In this document: positions 18,533 to 27,353 of the stretch, in pieces | Numbering within the stretch: the stretch's first letter is position 1 | Layout: every line of letters begins with the position of its first letter | NCBI RefSeq assembly: GCF_913776295.1 | Contig: NZ_CAJYOJ010000060.1 | Span: forward strand, 154,590-218,589 | DNA from: an uncultured Pedobacter sp. | GTDB lineage: Bacteria > Bacteroidota > Bacteroidia > Sphingobacteriales > Sphingobacteriaceae | Direction of reading: 5' to 3' | Length of the DNA: 64,000 nt | The notes under the pieces: model-generated | What the model saw: only the letters and a program-made list of their open reading frames with translations | Databases searched by the model: none | What the model was told of the DNA's origin: nothing | Translations under genes and position numbers: made by a program

Positions 18533-19732
18533 TTGCAAAATTTTAGTAATAGCATCCATAACGACATCGAATCCATAAATAAGATTCCTGCAGTCGCGCA
18601 TATTTTAGAAATTGTTTGTAGAACTACAGGAATGGGTTTTTCGGCGGTGGCCAGGGTAACACCAGATACATGGACGGCCTGCGCGGTTCGGGATGAAATA
18701 AATTTCGGGTTAGCTGTTGGAGGTGAGCTTAAACTCGAAACGACCATCTGTAATGAAATCAGACAGCATCAACAGGCTGTGATCATTGATCATGTAGCAG
18801 AGGATCCCGATTTCGCACATCATCATACACCGTTAATGTATGGTTTTCAAAGCTATATTTCAGTACCCATCGTATTAAAAAATGGTACGTTTTTCGGTAC
18901 ACTTTGTGCCATTGATCCTAAGCCTGCTAAATTGAAAAATGCAACTGTCAGGGGGATGTTTACCATGTTTGCTGACTTGATTGCCTTTCATTTAGATGCG
19001 CTGGAAGAACTTGCTAAAACAGAAAGAGAATTAAAAAAAGAACAGGAAATAGCTGTTTTAAGAGATCAGTTTATTGCTATTTTGGGTCACGATTTACGTA
19101 ATCCTTTAAATGCGATTTCGAGTAGTGCGCAGCTGTTATCGCGTTTAAATTTAGACGAACGTACGGGTCGCATTACCAAAATTATAAGCGATTCGTCGTT
19201 CAGAATGAATGGTTTGATTGAAAATATGCTCGATTTTGCCAGCGGGCGTTTAGGCGGGGGAATTACACTGAGCAGAACAGCCGACGAAGATTTAGAGAAG
19301 CTGCTGCTGCAGGTAGTAGAAGAATTGCAGGCCATTTGGCCATTAAGAAATATCAGGGTGAGCTTTAGTTTTGATCACCCTGTTCATGCAGACGGAAAGC
19401 GGGTTGCACAGCTTTTTTCCAATTTACTGGCTAATGCGTTAAACTATTCACCATCAGACTCTACCGTTGAAATCACGGCCTTTAGCAGCGAAAAAGAATT
19501 TAATCTTTGTGTAACCAATCAGGGGAAACAAATTCCGGATGCTGCAATGGAGCGGTTATTTCAGCCTTTTTCCAGAGGTGAGGTGGAACCTAATCAGAAA
19601 GGCCTTGGCCTGGGTTTATATATTGCATCAGAAATTGCCAATGCCCATAACGGAACACTGAAGGTTTCTTCTACAGCGGTAAATACATCTTTTACCCTAA
19701 ATATACCTTTTACGAATGACAATTTTAAGTGA
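18533..19732 (+). CDS. Soluble GAF-domain sensor histidine kinase
   Basis: A 399-residue kinase without transmembrane segments. A GAF domain fills about residues 25-165 (ARVTPDTWTACAVRDEINFG, then SYISVPIVLKNGTFFGTLCA). A short coiled linker leads to the HisKA helix with phospho-acceptor His in FIAILGHDLRNPLNA (about residue 186), the N box FSNLLANALNYSP, and the G2 box KGLGLGLYIASEIA. It probably senses a small molecule or redox signal in the cytoplasm and phosphorylates an unlinked response regulator. The start is TTG 18533; no better ATG precedes the GAF domain. A 64-residue ORF overlaps its end by 17 bp, suggesting translational coupling. Confidence 0.87.
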   Translation: MQNFSNSIHNDIESINKIPAVAHILEIVCRTTGMGFSAVARVTPDTWTACAVRDEINFGLAVGGELKLETTICNEIRQHQQAVIIDHVAEDPDFAHHHTPLMYGFQSYISVPIVLKNGTFFGTLCAIDPKPAKLKNATVRGMFTMFADLIAFHLDALEELAKTERELKKEQEIAVLRDQFIAILGHDLRNPLNAISSSAQLLSRLNLDERTGRITKIISDSSFRMNGLIENMLDFASGRLGGGITLSRTADEDLEKLLLQVVEELQAIWPLRNIRVSFSFDHPVHADGKRVAQLFSNLLANALNYSPSDSTVEITAFSSEKEFNLCVTNQGKQIPDAAMERLFQPFSRGEVEPNQKGLGLGLYIASEIANAHNGTLKVSSTAVNTSFTLNIPFTNDNFK

Positions 19733-19910
19733 CAAACTGCCCACTTCTACGCTGTTAGAACTGAAAGCAGGAGATGAGATTAAAACAGCAGATGGGCAAA
19801 CCGATACTATAAAAAGTATCCACATCAGTGAAACTGATGAATTTCTGATGTTTCTTTTTCAGTTGGAAGGTAACCACGTGGTAGTGAAAAAACTAAGGCA
19901 GGTGTGTTAA
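19716..19910 (+). CDS. Small protein overlapping the histidine kinase
   Basis: A 64-residue protein that starts with ATG inside the last 17 bases of the kinase gene in another frame. It has the look of a small beta-rich folded protein: LLELKAGDEIKTADGQTD, then strands TIKSIHIS, FLMFLFQLEG and HVVVKKLRQVC. No family is recognised. The overlap suggests it is made with the kinase and may modulate it. Confidence 0.6.
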   Translation: MTILSDKLPTSTLLELKAGDEIKTADGQTDTIKSIHISETDEFLMFLFQLEGNHVVVKKLRQVC

Positions 19911-20002
19911 TTATTCGTATTTGTCATTTACGAGTTTTTCCCATTATCTTCAATGTAAGGCGCGAGACAATCACAAAGCGCGCATGGTGGTTTAAATCTT
20001 GC

Positions 20003-20356
20003 CTATAAAATTGGTCTCGGATCAAATATCACCTGAAAGGACTTGATCTTTTCTTCGGCAATGCTGTACCAGCCACATGCAAAAATCGTTTTTGCTCCCA
20101 TGTTGATATCATACCACAGGCAAACCTCTTCCTGATCTACAAAGACCTTTTTAATATCGTATTTGAACTTCATTTTCTTCATGTCCTCGATATAAATATC
20201 TGCTCCGTTTCTTTCGCCCATAACGCCTCTAAAAGCCATATGATCATGAAGTCTAGCTCTGGCCGTTTCAAAATTTTCGGCATTTAAAGCGTGGATAAAA
20301 TCCAGTACAACAACTTTAGCATTATGTTCCTTTAATAATTTATTGGATGTATTCAT
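20003..20356 (-). CDS. SnoaL/NTF2-like small protein
   Basis: A 117-residue protein with the NTF2 cone fold: helices VVLDFIHALNAENFETARARL, then HMAFRGVMGERNG, strands DIKKVFVDQEEVCLWYDI and KTIFACGWYSIAEEKIKSFQVIFDP. Members are enzymes, ligand binders or accessory domains; no catalytic dyad can be assigned here. No signal peptide. It stands alone, convergent with the kinase pair. Confidence 0.7.
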   Translation of the reverse strand: MNTSNKLLKEHNAKVVVLDFIHALNAENFETARARLHDHMAFRGVMGERNGADIYIEDMKKMKFKYDIKKVFVDQEEVCLWYDINMGAKTIFACGWYSIAEEKIKSFQVIFDPRPIL

Positions 20357-20475
20357 GACTATTTGTTTACAAATAAACGATCAGCCCGCAATAAATGTTT
20401 AATTGATACGAAAATGATCCGGTATCGAATTGGTAAGAGTTGAATCAGGAATACCAAACCATTATCCTATGCAGC

Positions 20476-22740
20476 TTACTTAAACTGATATATTTTACCG
20501 GCCTGACTGTTAAAGCTATACCTGAAATCTTTGCCAGATTTTTCTTCCGTAATACCTTTTGCATTTCCTTTTAGCTGATTAGGGCTTCTTAAAATGCACT
20601 TTTCACCCGATAAGGATTTGATAGACAAGGCCACAACTTTTCCATTTTGCCATTGCAGGTTAGTGATTTCGAAGTTTCCACGGGCCTTTAAACCCTGAAT
20701 GCTTCCCTCGGCCCATTGATCAGGCAGGGCAGGTAGGAGTTGCAATTCTCCAGTCTGGCTTTGCAACAACATTTCTGAAACACCAGCTGTATAGCCAAAG
20801 TTCCCATCAATTTGAAAGGGCGGATGCGCGCAGAATAGGTTGGCATAAATCCCGCCTCCCTTATTATAATCGGTACCGGAGCCGCCAACGGGTGTAATAA
20901 AATTTTGTAGGATTTTATAGGCATGATTTCCATCCTGTAATCTTGCCCAGAAATTCATTTTCCAGGCCATTGACCACCCGGTTGATTCATCACCTCGGGC
21001 TGTTAAAGTTACCCTGGCCGCCTTTGCCAGTTCCGGCGTTTTAATGGTGCTGATCTCTCTGCCCGGGTGTAAACCAAAGAGATGTGAAATGTGTCTGTGC
21101 TGATCAGTTGGATCATCACGATCTGTTTCCCATTCCTGCAGCTGGCCCCATTTTCCGATTTTAGGTTTTAATAAATGCGCTTTTAAATCGGCAATATGTT
21201 TTTTATAATCGGTATCAATGCCTAAAACTGCTGCTGCTTCAATATAGTTGGTAAACAAATCAAATACAATTTGTTGATCGTGCGTTACCCCATCTTCGGT
21301 TGGTCCGTGTTCCGGCGACCAGCCCATTGGCGATACCAATGTTCCATCAGGTCTCCTTTTTAAATGATCATCCCAAAATTCAGCGATTTCTTTGATGATC
21401 GGGTAAGCGAAATTTTTTAAATAATTTTTGTCTTTTGTAAAGGCATAATGTTCCCAAAGGGCTTGTGCGTACCAGGCGCTGCCAGGTGTGTTCCAAAGGA
21501 AGCTCATGCCACCGAAAATATTATTTTCGGTTTTAACCGTCCAGCCTCTGGTATTCGGATATTGCTTGCGGGTATGCATCGCGCTCACCTCGCGCATGCT
21601 GTTAATATAATCCAGATACGGAATCATGCATTCAGAGAGATTGGTCGGCTCTGCCAGCCAGTAATTCATCTGGATATTGATGTTCGAATGGTAATCACTG
21701 CCCCAGGGTGGGGTATTGCTTTCGTTCCAAAGACCTTGCAAGTTGGCCGGTAAGCCACCAGGCCTTGATGAACTGATTAACAGATACCGGCCATACTGAA
21801 AAATCAAGGCTTCGATTTCAGGATCGGACGTTTTTTTATAATTAATCAGCCTTTGGTAAGTAGGTAATTTTTGGCTACCGGTATTACTTTTGCCCAGATT
21901 TATGGAAAGGCGGTTGTATAAATGGCTATAATCATCGATATGTGTTTTTAACAATTTATCGTAACTTTTAGCCTTAACAGCACTTAAAATTCGTTCGATT
22001 TTAGGTGCAGGTTCTTCGCCTTTCCAGTTTTCTTCGCGTTTATTGATGTAATTGGTTGCTGCCGTAAAAATAAGGGTAATGGCATCAGCAGCGGTTACTT
22101 TTAATTTTTCTTGCCCGCCATCTTTTACTGTTGCCAGTTTTCCATTCTCTATATTAACCACAGCTGTAGCCTGATATGTCATACCATTTGGAAGTTTGCC
22201 AGTAATCTGAATGGCATTTCCTTTCGCGGTTATCGTTCCATCATGTGCATCTTTCAAACCAATTATTGCCGAATAGCTTTTTTTCCGGCTGGCTGTGAAA
22301 CGCAGCACCATCACTTTATCCGGAAAACTGCAAAAATACTCACGTTTAAATTGCGCGCCATTTTGAGTATAATTAACGGTATGTATAGCGTTGGTAATGT
22401 TAAGTTTACGGCTGTAATTGGTAAATTGTTGATCTTTATTATTAAAATCAATTAACAGATCGCCAAATGCCTGGTACATACCTCTGTCATTTTCATCGCC
22501 TGTCCAGAGTGTGTTATCATTAAACTGTATGTGTTCCTGATCAACGCCACCAAAAATCATCCCGCCAATACGGCCATTCCCAATAGGGTAGGCCTCGGTC
22601 ATCCATTGCTGTGCAGGTTTATCATCCCAGATGGTGAAAGCTGTATTTTGATTTTGCGCCTGAGCCCGGTGGATCAAGCAGAAGAAAAGTAAGCACAATA
22701 ACAGGGGGCAGACAATATAAAGCCTGAAATTTAAAAGCAT
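20476..22740 (-). CDS. GH95 alpha-L-fucosidase/galactosidase family protein
   Basis: A 754-residue exported glycoside hydrolase with a signal peptide ending HRAQAQN. Family 95 marks are WMTEAYPIGNGRIGGMIFGG near the N terminus, IQFNDNTLWTG, SSRPGGLPANLQGLWNES in the middle, MGWSPEHGPT, and HRHISHLFGLHPG and IDGNFGYTAGVSEMLLQS toward the end. GH95 enzymes are inverting hydrolases acting on alpha-1,2-fucose, some on L-galactose. It is divergently placed from the GH92 gene across a 221-bp control region. No SusC/SusD pair is near. Confidence 0.93.
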   Translation of the reverse strand: MLLNFRLYIVCPLLLCLLFFCLIHRAQAQNQNTAFTIWDDKPAQQWMTEAYPIGNGRIGGMIFGGVDQEHIQFNDNTLWTGDENDRGMYQAFGDLLIDFNNKDQQFTNYSRKLNITNAIHTVNYTQNGAQFKREYFCSFPDKVMVLRFTASRKKSYSAIIGLKDAHDGTITAKGNAIQITGKLPNGMTYQATAVVNIENGKLATVKDGGQEKLKVTAADAITLIFTAATNYINKREENWKGEEPAPKIERILSAVKAKSYDKLLKTHIDDYSHLYNRLSINLGKSNTGSQKLPTYQRLINYKKTSDPEIEALIFQYGRYLLISSSRPGGLPANLQGLWNESNTPPWGSDYHSNINIQMNYWLAEPTNLSECMIPYLDYINSMREVSAMHTRKQYPNTRGWTVKTENNIFGGMSFLWNTPGSAWYAQALWEHYAFTKDKNYLKNFAYPIIKEIAEFWDDHLKRRPDGTLVSPMGWSPEHGPTEDGVTHDQQIVFDLFTNYIEAAAVLGIDTDYKKHIADLKAHLLKPKIGKWGQLQEWETDRDDPTDQHRHISHLFGLHPGREISTIKTPELAKAARVTLTARGDESTGWSMAWKMNFWARLQDGNHAYKILQNFITPVGGSGTDYNKGGGIYANLFCAHPPFQIDGNFGYTAGVSEMLLQSQTGELQLLPALPDQWAEGSIQGLKARGNFEITNLQWQNGKVVALSIKSLSGEKCILRSPNQLKGNAKGITEEKSGKDFRYSFNSQAGKIYQFK

Positions 22741-22927
22741 GGTGGTTATTTGATTAGTGTGTATTTCAAAGATATATAAAATCGCAGAGTGGTGTATAGC
22801 AACAGGGTTCGTAATGCATCATGATATTTGGCAAATAATTCAACGATTTAAGCATCTTGCATGAATAACTCCTTGAAATTAATTGGTAACGATTACGATA
22901 TTTTATGCAGAGACCTCATAGATTTTA

Positions 22928-22956
22928 TATATTTGGTAATAAACTAAAACGTTTTA
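22928..22956 (+). promoter_or_regulatory. Promoter element and 12-bp palindrome before GH92
   Basis: TATATTTG (22928-22935) is an exact -7 element. Ten bases on, TAAAACGTTTTA (22945-22956) is a perfect palindrome with the central CG typical of LacI-type operators. It ends five bases before the GH92 ATG, where a bound repressor would block initiation. Confidence 0.45.
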
Positions 22957-22961
22957 TGTAA

Positions 22962-25109
22962 ATGAAGTTTCTAATCAAATCTTTAACTGTTATCACGCTA
23001 TTATGTGCCTCGATTCCTGGCCTGACTCATGCACAAACCAAACTCACGCGATACGTGAATACCTTTATTGGCACTGCGCCTTTAACTGACCCTAAAATAT
23101 TAGGCTATACGTTACCAGAGGGCTGGCGATCGTGGGCGGGCTTAACTTTTCCAGGTAGCTCTCTGCCCAATGCAATGGTGCAGTTAAGTCCGATTACCGA
23201 ATTTGGATCTGGCGCGGGCTATGAGTACGAAGATGATACGATTTACGGTTTTGCACACACGAACAAAGGACATTGGAATTTATGTAATATTCCTATTTTA
23301 CCACTATCAAAGCCTAACGGTAAGTTTGGTTCTAAGTTTTCGCACAACAGGGAAAGTGCAGCTCCAGGGTTCTATCAGGTATATCTGGATGACTATCAAA
23401 TAAATGTGAGATTAACTTCAACATTAAGGTGTGGTTTTCATGAATATAACTACAAAGATAATTCTGACAGGCAAATCCTGTTCAGTATGGGCAAAGCCAA
23501 TAGTGGCGTGAATACCTGGAAAATCGCGCAAGACGGTCCGTCAGCCATACAAGGGTTTCAAGGTGGCGAAAACGTATATTTTTATGCCATAGTAAATGGA
23601 AAAATAGATCGGCTTGATATCACAGAGGAAGGCAAACGATCCGGTTATGCCATCGTTCACCTTGCTGATGGAAATAGTGGGCCTGTAGAACTTAAAATCG
23701 GTTTATCATTTGTAAGCATCGCCAATGCCAAAGAAAACCTGGCAAAAGAAATCGGGGATAAAACTTTCATGCAGATCCGCCGGGAGGCCACAGATAAATG
23801 GGAAGCACTTTTATCTCATATCCAGGTGAAGGGCGGAACGGAAAAGCAAAAACAGCTGTTGTATTCCTGCCTGTACAGATCTTTTTTATGGCCTGCTTTG
23901 CGCAGTGATGTAAACGGTGAGTTCAGAGATGCAAAACGCAATGTGGTAAAAGGTAACTTCAATTATTATACAGAACCATCGCTTTGGGATACTTACCGCA
24001 ATAAAGATGTGCTTTTAGGTTTGATTACGCCAAAAGTGACTTTAGATGTGATTAAGTCAATGAAAGATGTGGGCGATAAAACGGGGTTTATACCTACATT
24101 TTTCCATGGCGACCACGGTGCTTCATCCATTGCAGGAGCTTATTTGAGGGGAATTGATGATTTTGATATTAAAGGTACTTACCAGATTTTATTGCGTAAT
24201 GCTAATGTGGATGGTGGCGCCCGCCCGTTTGTAAAAGAATATATCGAAAAAGGATATATATCAGACCCTGATGTTAAAAATCCACATGTAGAAACCAAAG
24301 CCAAAGCTGGTGTTTCTAAAACACTGGAGTATGCCTATGATGATTATTCGCTGGCCCAGATTGCTAAAAAACTAGGTGATAGCAGTAATTACCGCATGCT
24401 AATGACCCGGTCTAAAAATTATAATAACGTATTTGATCCCGGTACGCGTTTTATGAGGGGCCGACTGGACAATGGTGACTGGATTAAACCTTTTAACCCA
24501 CAGTACCCATACTACGAATATATGTACAGAGAGGCTAATGCCTGGCAGGTATCGTTTTATGCTCCGCATGATATGCCAGGATTAATTGAGCTATATGGTG
24601 GTGCAAAAGGTTTTGAATCTAAACTGGATTCTTTATTTACGCTACCCTGGAACCCGAAATATATTGCCCGCAATGTGGAAACCATGATCGGACAGTATTG
24701 CCAGGGCAACCAGCCCGATCATGAAGCACCTTTCGCTTATACTTTTATCGGCAAACCGGAAAAATCACAAAAGATTATCGACAAAATCTTAAACGAACTT
24801 TATGGGATCGGAGAGGAGGGTTTGGCCCTTTCCGGAATGGACGATGCCGGCGAAATGTCTGCATGGTATGTATTTAGCGCCTTAGGTTTGTATCCTTTCT
24901 CAGCTACTGATCCAAATTATATCGTTACCGCTCCGCTTTTTGATGAGATAAAATGGAAAACCAGCTCGGGTAAAATGTTAACGATTTCTAAACCAGGTAA
25001 GGGGAGAGGGATTACCAGCATCAAAGTTAACGAAAAAGCAATACAGGGATATTTCATCTCTCATGATCTGTTTAAAATGGGCGGCAAGGTAGAGATTGGT
25101 ACTAACTAA
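22962..25109 (+). CDS. GH92 alpha-mannosidase
   Basis: A 715-residue exported glycoside hydrolase family 92 enzyme; the signal peptide ends LTHAQT. Family blocks are YVNTFIGTAP, FPGSSLPNAMVQLSP, GFAHTNKGHWNLCNIPILP, SLWDTYRNKDVLLGLITP, NQPDHEAPFAYTFIGKP, and GLALSGMDDAGEMSAWYVFS, the last with the acidic catalytic pair. GH92 enzymes are calcium-dependent inverting exo-alpha-mannosidases active on N-glycans and mannan in the periplasm. With GH125 nearby, the pair can remove alpha-1,2/1,3- and alpha-1,6-linked mannose respectively. Confidence 0.93.
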   Translation: MKFLIKSLTVITLLCASIPGLTHAQTKLTRYVNTFIGTAPLTDPKILGYTLPEGWRSWAGLTFPGSSLPNAMVQLSPITEFGSGAGYEYEDDTIYGFAHTNKGHWNLCNIPILPLSKPNGKFGSKFSHNRESAAPGFYQVYLDDYQINVRLTSTLRCGFHEYNYKDNSDRQILFSMGKANSGVNTWKIAQDGPSAIQGFQGGENVYFYAIVNGKIDRLDITEEGKRSGYAIVHLADGNSGPVELKIGLSFVSIANAKENLAKEIGDKTFMQIRREATDKWEALLSHIQVKGGTEKQKQLLYSCLYRSFLWPALRSDVNGEFRDAKRNVVKGNFNYYTEPSLWDTYRNKDVLLGLITPKVTLDVIKSMKDVGDKTGFIPTFFHGDHGASSIAGAYLRGIDDFDIKGTYQILLRNANVDGGARPFVKEYIEKGYISDPDVKNPHVETKAKAGVSKTLEYAYDDYSLAQIAKKLGDSSNYRMLMTRSKNYNNVFDPGTRFMRGRLDNGDWIKPFNPQYPYYEYMYREANAWQVSFYAPHDMPGLIELYGGAKGFESKLDSLFTLPWNPKYIARNVETMIGQYCQGNQPDHEAPFAYTFIGKPEKSQKIIDKILNELYGIGEEGLALSGMDDAGEMSAWYVFSALGLYPFSATDPNYIVTAPLFDEIKWKTSSGKMLTISKPGKGRGITSIKVNEKAIQGYFISHDLFKMGGKVEIGTN

Positions 25110-25628
25110 AAGTTTGAGGCCCGGGTAAAAGACTGCATAATGGTAAGATGCCGTTGGTAATCTTCATTTGGAGCGCAAGGCTTGTGCTGAGCCGGAAGTC
25201 TCCTCCCGTCTTTTGCTTTTACGCTTCGCTGCTTCGTACCTCGGTGCTGCAGGGTAACGCTTCAGCCCCCGCCTGCAACGGGCAGGAGGGCTAGGTGGCT
25301 TTGGCAGCATATCATATTAAAGGTTGCAAGGTGCATAAACCCTTGTTCCTAAACCTGACAGAAGCGGCAGCCTCCGATTTAAGCAATGGTTTATAGTGTT
25401 GCCAAGATTTTCTATCGGAGCTATAGCGAATGGCGGGACTGCATACCGCCAAGAACTACCGTTCGATCATTTTCTACATCAATCATTTATTATGGTCGTT
25501 GAAATGCAACCACTGGGATATGCTCGGTAAAAACCATAAAAAATTAATGATGCAACCTTAATTAGATCCTGATCGTCTTTGCTATAATGATTAATTAACT
25601 ATACTTACAGCCTCAAACCAATCTAAAC
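25110..25628. repeat. Repeat-filled intergenic region (families B and C)
   Basis: From about 25170 to 25300 is a family B stretch: GAGCGCAAG, a CGCTTCGCTGCTTCGTACC segment and CGCCTGCAACGGGCAG, a motif repeated exactly at 63527-63542. From about 25318 to 25400 is a family C stretch with ACAGAAGCGGCAGCCTCCGA, repeated at 33513-33532. No coding region is supported. Confidence 0.6.
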
Positions 25629-26282
25629 ATGAAAAAATCTTTTTACTTCCTAACTTTCTCCCTTTGCATCCTTGCCAGTTCCTGTACCATGATGATAAAA
25701 GGCATAGCCAAACTTGTGGTTAAAAATTACAACGATTATACCAGTACGCATATCTCTGACCTGCAAATTGCAGATCCGAAAGGAAAACTGCACACTTTTA
25801 GCGATTTGTACCCTGAAAAAACAGTTTATCTATATGTTTGGAAAGATAAAAAACTGTCCGCCGAACAAGAAAAATCGTACCTGTTGTTGAAGAAGCGTTT
25901 TGCCAAATATCCCGATGTGGTTTTTGCTAAACTTAATATCGGTTCAGACAGCACATCCACTGCGAACAGGCTGGTTAATAATGCTTCATCAGCTGAATTC
26001 AGAAACATTGCGAAAATCAGCGATCCGGCACCATTCATTATCGGGAAAGACGGCGCAATCTTATCTTACAAAGGTCCAAAGCCTGAAGATAGAATTATAG
26101 TCGACTATGTAATTTACCAGGCGATGAATGGAGAAGATGGAACTAAATCTGCCAAAAGGTTCATTAGGGGAGTAAATGGGAATAGCCGTTTTAAATCAGA
26201 CAAACTGGTTGAATGGTATACCAAACACTTTGGAGAAGCGCCACCTGAAATCCTTTCCTTATCTTTATCAACTACGAACTAA
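25629..26282 (+). CDS. Thioredoxin-fold-like lipoprotein without CxxC
   Basis: A 217-residue lipoprotein with lipobox LASSC. The mature region has ISDLQIADPKGKLHTFSDLY, YLYVWKDKKLSAEQEKSY and DVVFAKLNIGSD, then a cis-Pro-like SDPAPFIIGKDG, the order of strands and helices in TlpA-type thioredoxin folds. No cysteine pair is present, so it cannot be an ordinary disulfide reductase. A basic C-terminal part follows. The small ferredoxin-like gene starts 19 bp downstream. Confidence 0.6.
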   Translation: MKKSFYFLTFSLCILASSCTMMIKGIAKLVVKNYNDYTSTHISDLQIADPKGKLHTFSDLYPEKTVYLYVWKDKKLSAEQEKSYLLLKKRFAKYPDVVFAKLNIGSDSTSTANRLVNNASSAEFRNIAKISDPAPFIIGKDGAILSYKGPKPEDRIIVDYVIYQAMNGEDGTKSAKRFIRGVNGNSRFKSDKLVEWYTKHFGEAPPEILSLSLSTTN

Positions 26283-26301
26283 TTTTGAATACATTCACAG
26301 C

Positions 26302-26664
26302 TTGAAGAAAATATTTAGAAGGATTTCAGGCAAAAAATTCGACGAAAGATTTCCGGAAAACGCTCACGGAGATTTTTATGTACAGAATCAGGTATGCATC
26401 GCCTGCGGTGCGCCGGAAGCAGAAGCGCCAGACCTGATTGACCATTCTAAAATTGAATATGGCCATTGCTATTTTAAAAAGCAACCAAAAACTCCTGATG
26501 AACTTAGCAGGGCCATTAGCGCTATGCAGGTTTCATGTATTTCGGGTCTCAGGTACGGAGGTAAAGATGAGGAAATATTAAAACACCTTTATGAATCAGG
26601 ACTCGCGGATGAATGTGCCCACCAACCAGCGGTAAAAATTAAATTGAACAGACAGAAAGCCTAG
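26302..26664 (+). CDS. Ferredoxin-like small protein, function unknown
   Basis: A 120-residue protein. The central block QVCIACGAPEAEAPDLID resembles a bacterial ferredoxin cluster loop, with only two of the usual clustered cysteines. Further cysteines lie in YGHCYFKKQP, MQVSCISGLRYGG and DECAHQP. A [4Fe-4S] or other metal site from these is possible. I chose TTG 26302 (MKKIFRRISGKKFDERF), since an earlier ATG at 26176 would overlap the preceding gene by over 100 bp with an unlikely sequence. Probably cotranscribed with the lipoprotein. Confidence 0.6.
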   Translation: MKKIFRRISGKKFDERFPENAHGDFYVQNQVCIACGAPEAEAPDLIDHSKIEYGHCYFKKQPKTPDELSRAISAMQVSCISGLRYGGKDEEILKHLYESGLADECAHQPAVKIKLNRQKA

Positions 26665-26841
26665 CTTAATTCGTCATCAAAACATAATTACCGGTTTGCT
26701 CCGAAATTATACCGATACAGGTTGAATAAAATCTGCAAATTTTGTATAGGCGATTAAAATTATCGGAGCAACAAGACAGTTTAAGCCGCTTCTGTAGCTA
26801 ATCCGTTACAATCGGAACTGGCTTCGTTATCCCACATTTTA

Positions 26842-26849
26842 TATTTTTG
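26842..26849 (+). promoter_or_regulatory. Candidate -7 element
   Basis: TATTTTTG, an exact TAnnTTTG, 14 bases before the ATG at 26864. No TTG is properly placed upstream. Confidence 0.35.
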
Positions 26850-26863
26850 CATGGATTGTAAAG

Positions 26864-27253
26864 ATGCTTACACTATACAAAACCACATATCGTCGTCTCG
26901 AATTTCTATGGGGAAGCTTTTTCTGCCTCTCTTTCCTGATGGCCATGTTTTTGGTTTCCACTCCGCAGGTAACAGATACGCTGGATGATCATCTCGAAAC
27001 AGTAGCGGAAAAAGTTTCGGATATTTTCGATATCGGTAATGATCATCATGCTTTTCAGCATTTTATAGTTAAATCACCTTTAAGTAAGTACAGAAAAAGA
27101 TATAAACACATTTCAGACTCTGGCATTCGTTTAGAATGCTTCAGGAAAGAACGTGTTGAAGATTATATCATCCCGCTTTCGGTCGCTATTTATCAGACAC
27201 CTTTTTTCTCTTCTGTACTCCACACCTTTCTTTATCGTTTGGCTTGTTTCTAA
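26864..27253 (+). CDS. Hypothetical membrane-anchored protein before the efflux operon
   Basis: A 129-residue protein with one hydrophobic segment near the N terminus (FLWGSFFCLSFLMAMFLV) and a charged His/Asp-rich stretch DIGNDHHAFQHF. The rest is polar, ending in aromatic-rich YQTPFFSSVLHTFLYRLACF. No family is recognised. It lies 100 bp before the RND membrane-fusion gene on the same strand, separated by a G/C-rich hairpin. Confidence 0.45.
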   Translation: MLTLYKTTYRRLEFLWGSFFCLSFLMAMFLVSTPQVTDTLDDHLETVAEKVSDIFDIGNDHHAFQHFIVKSPLSKYRKRYKHISDSGIRLECFRKERVEDYIIPLSVAIYQTPFFSSVLHTFLYRLACF

Positions 27254-27305
27254 CACCGGTTAATTGTTTTCAAGCAGCATCAGGCTTAACATTTTAACGG
27301 ATATA

Positions 27306-27330
27306 GCCGGGAATCGCTTTTTCCCCCGGC
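27306..27330 (+). terminator. GCCGGG/CCCGGC hairpin before the efflux operon
   Basis: 6-bp G/C stem (27306-27311 with 27325-27330), no T-run. It may limit read-through into, or stabilise the 5' end of, the efflux mRNA. Confidence 0.35.
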
Positions 27331-27353
27331 AAGTTTAAACACAAACACACAAA

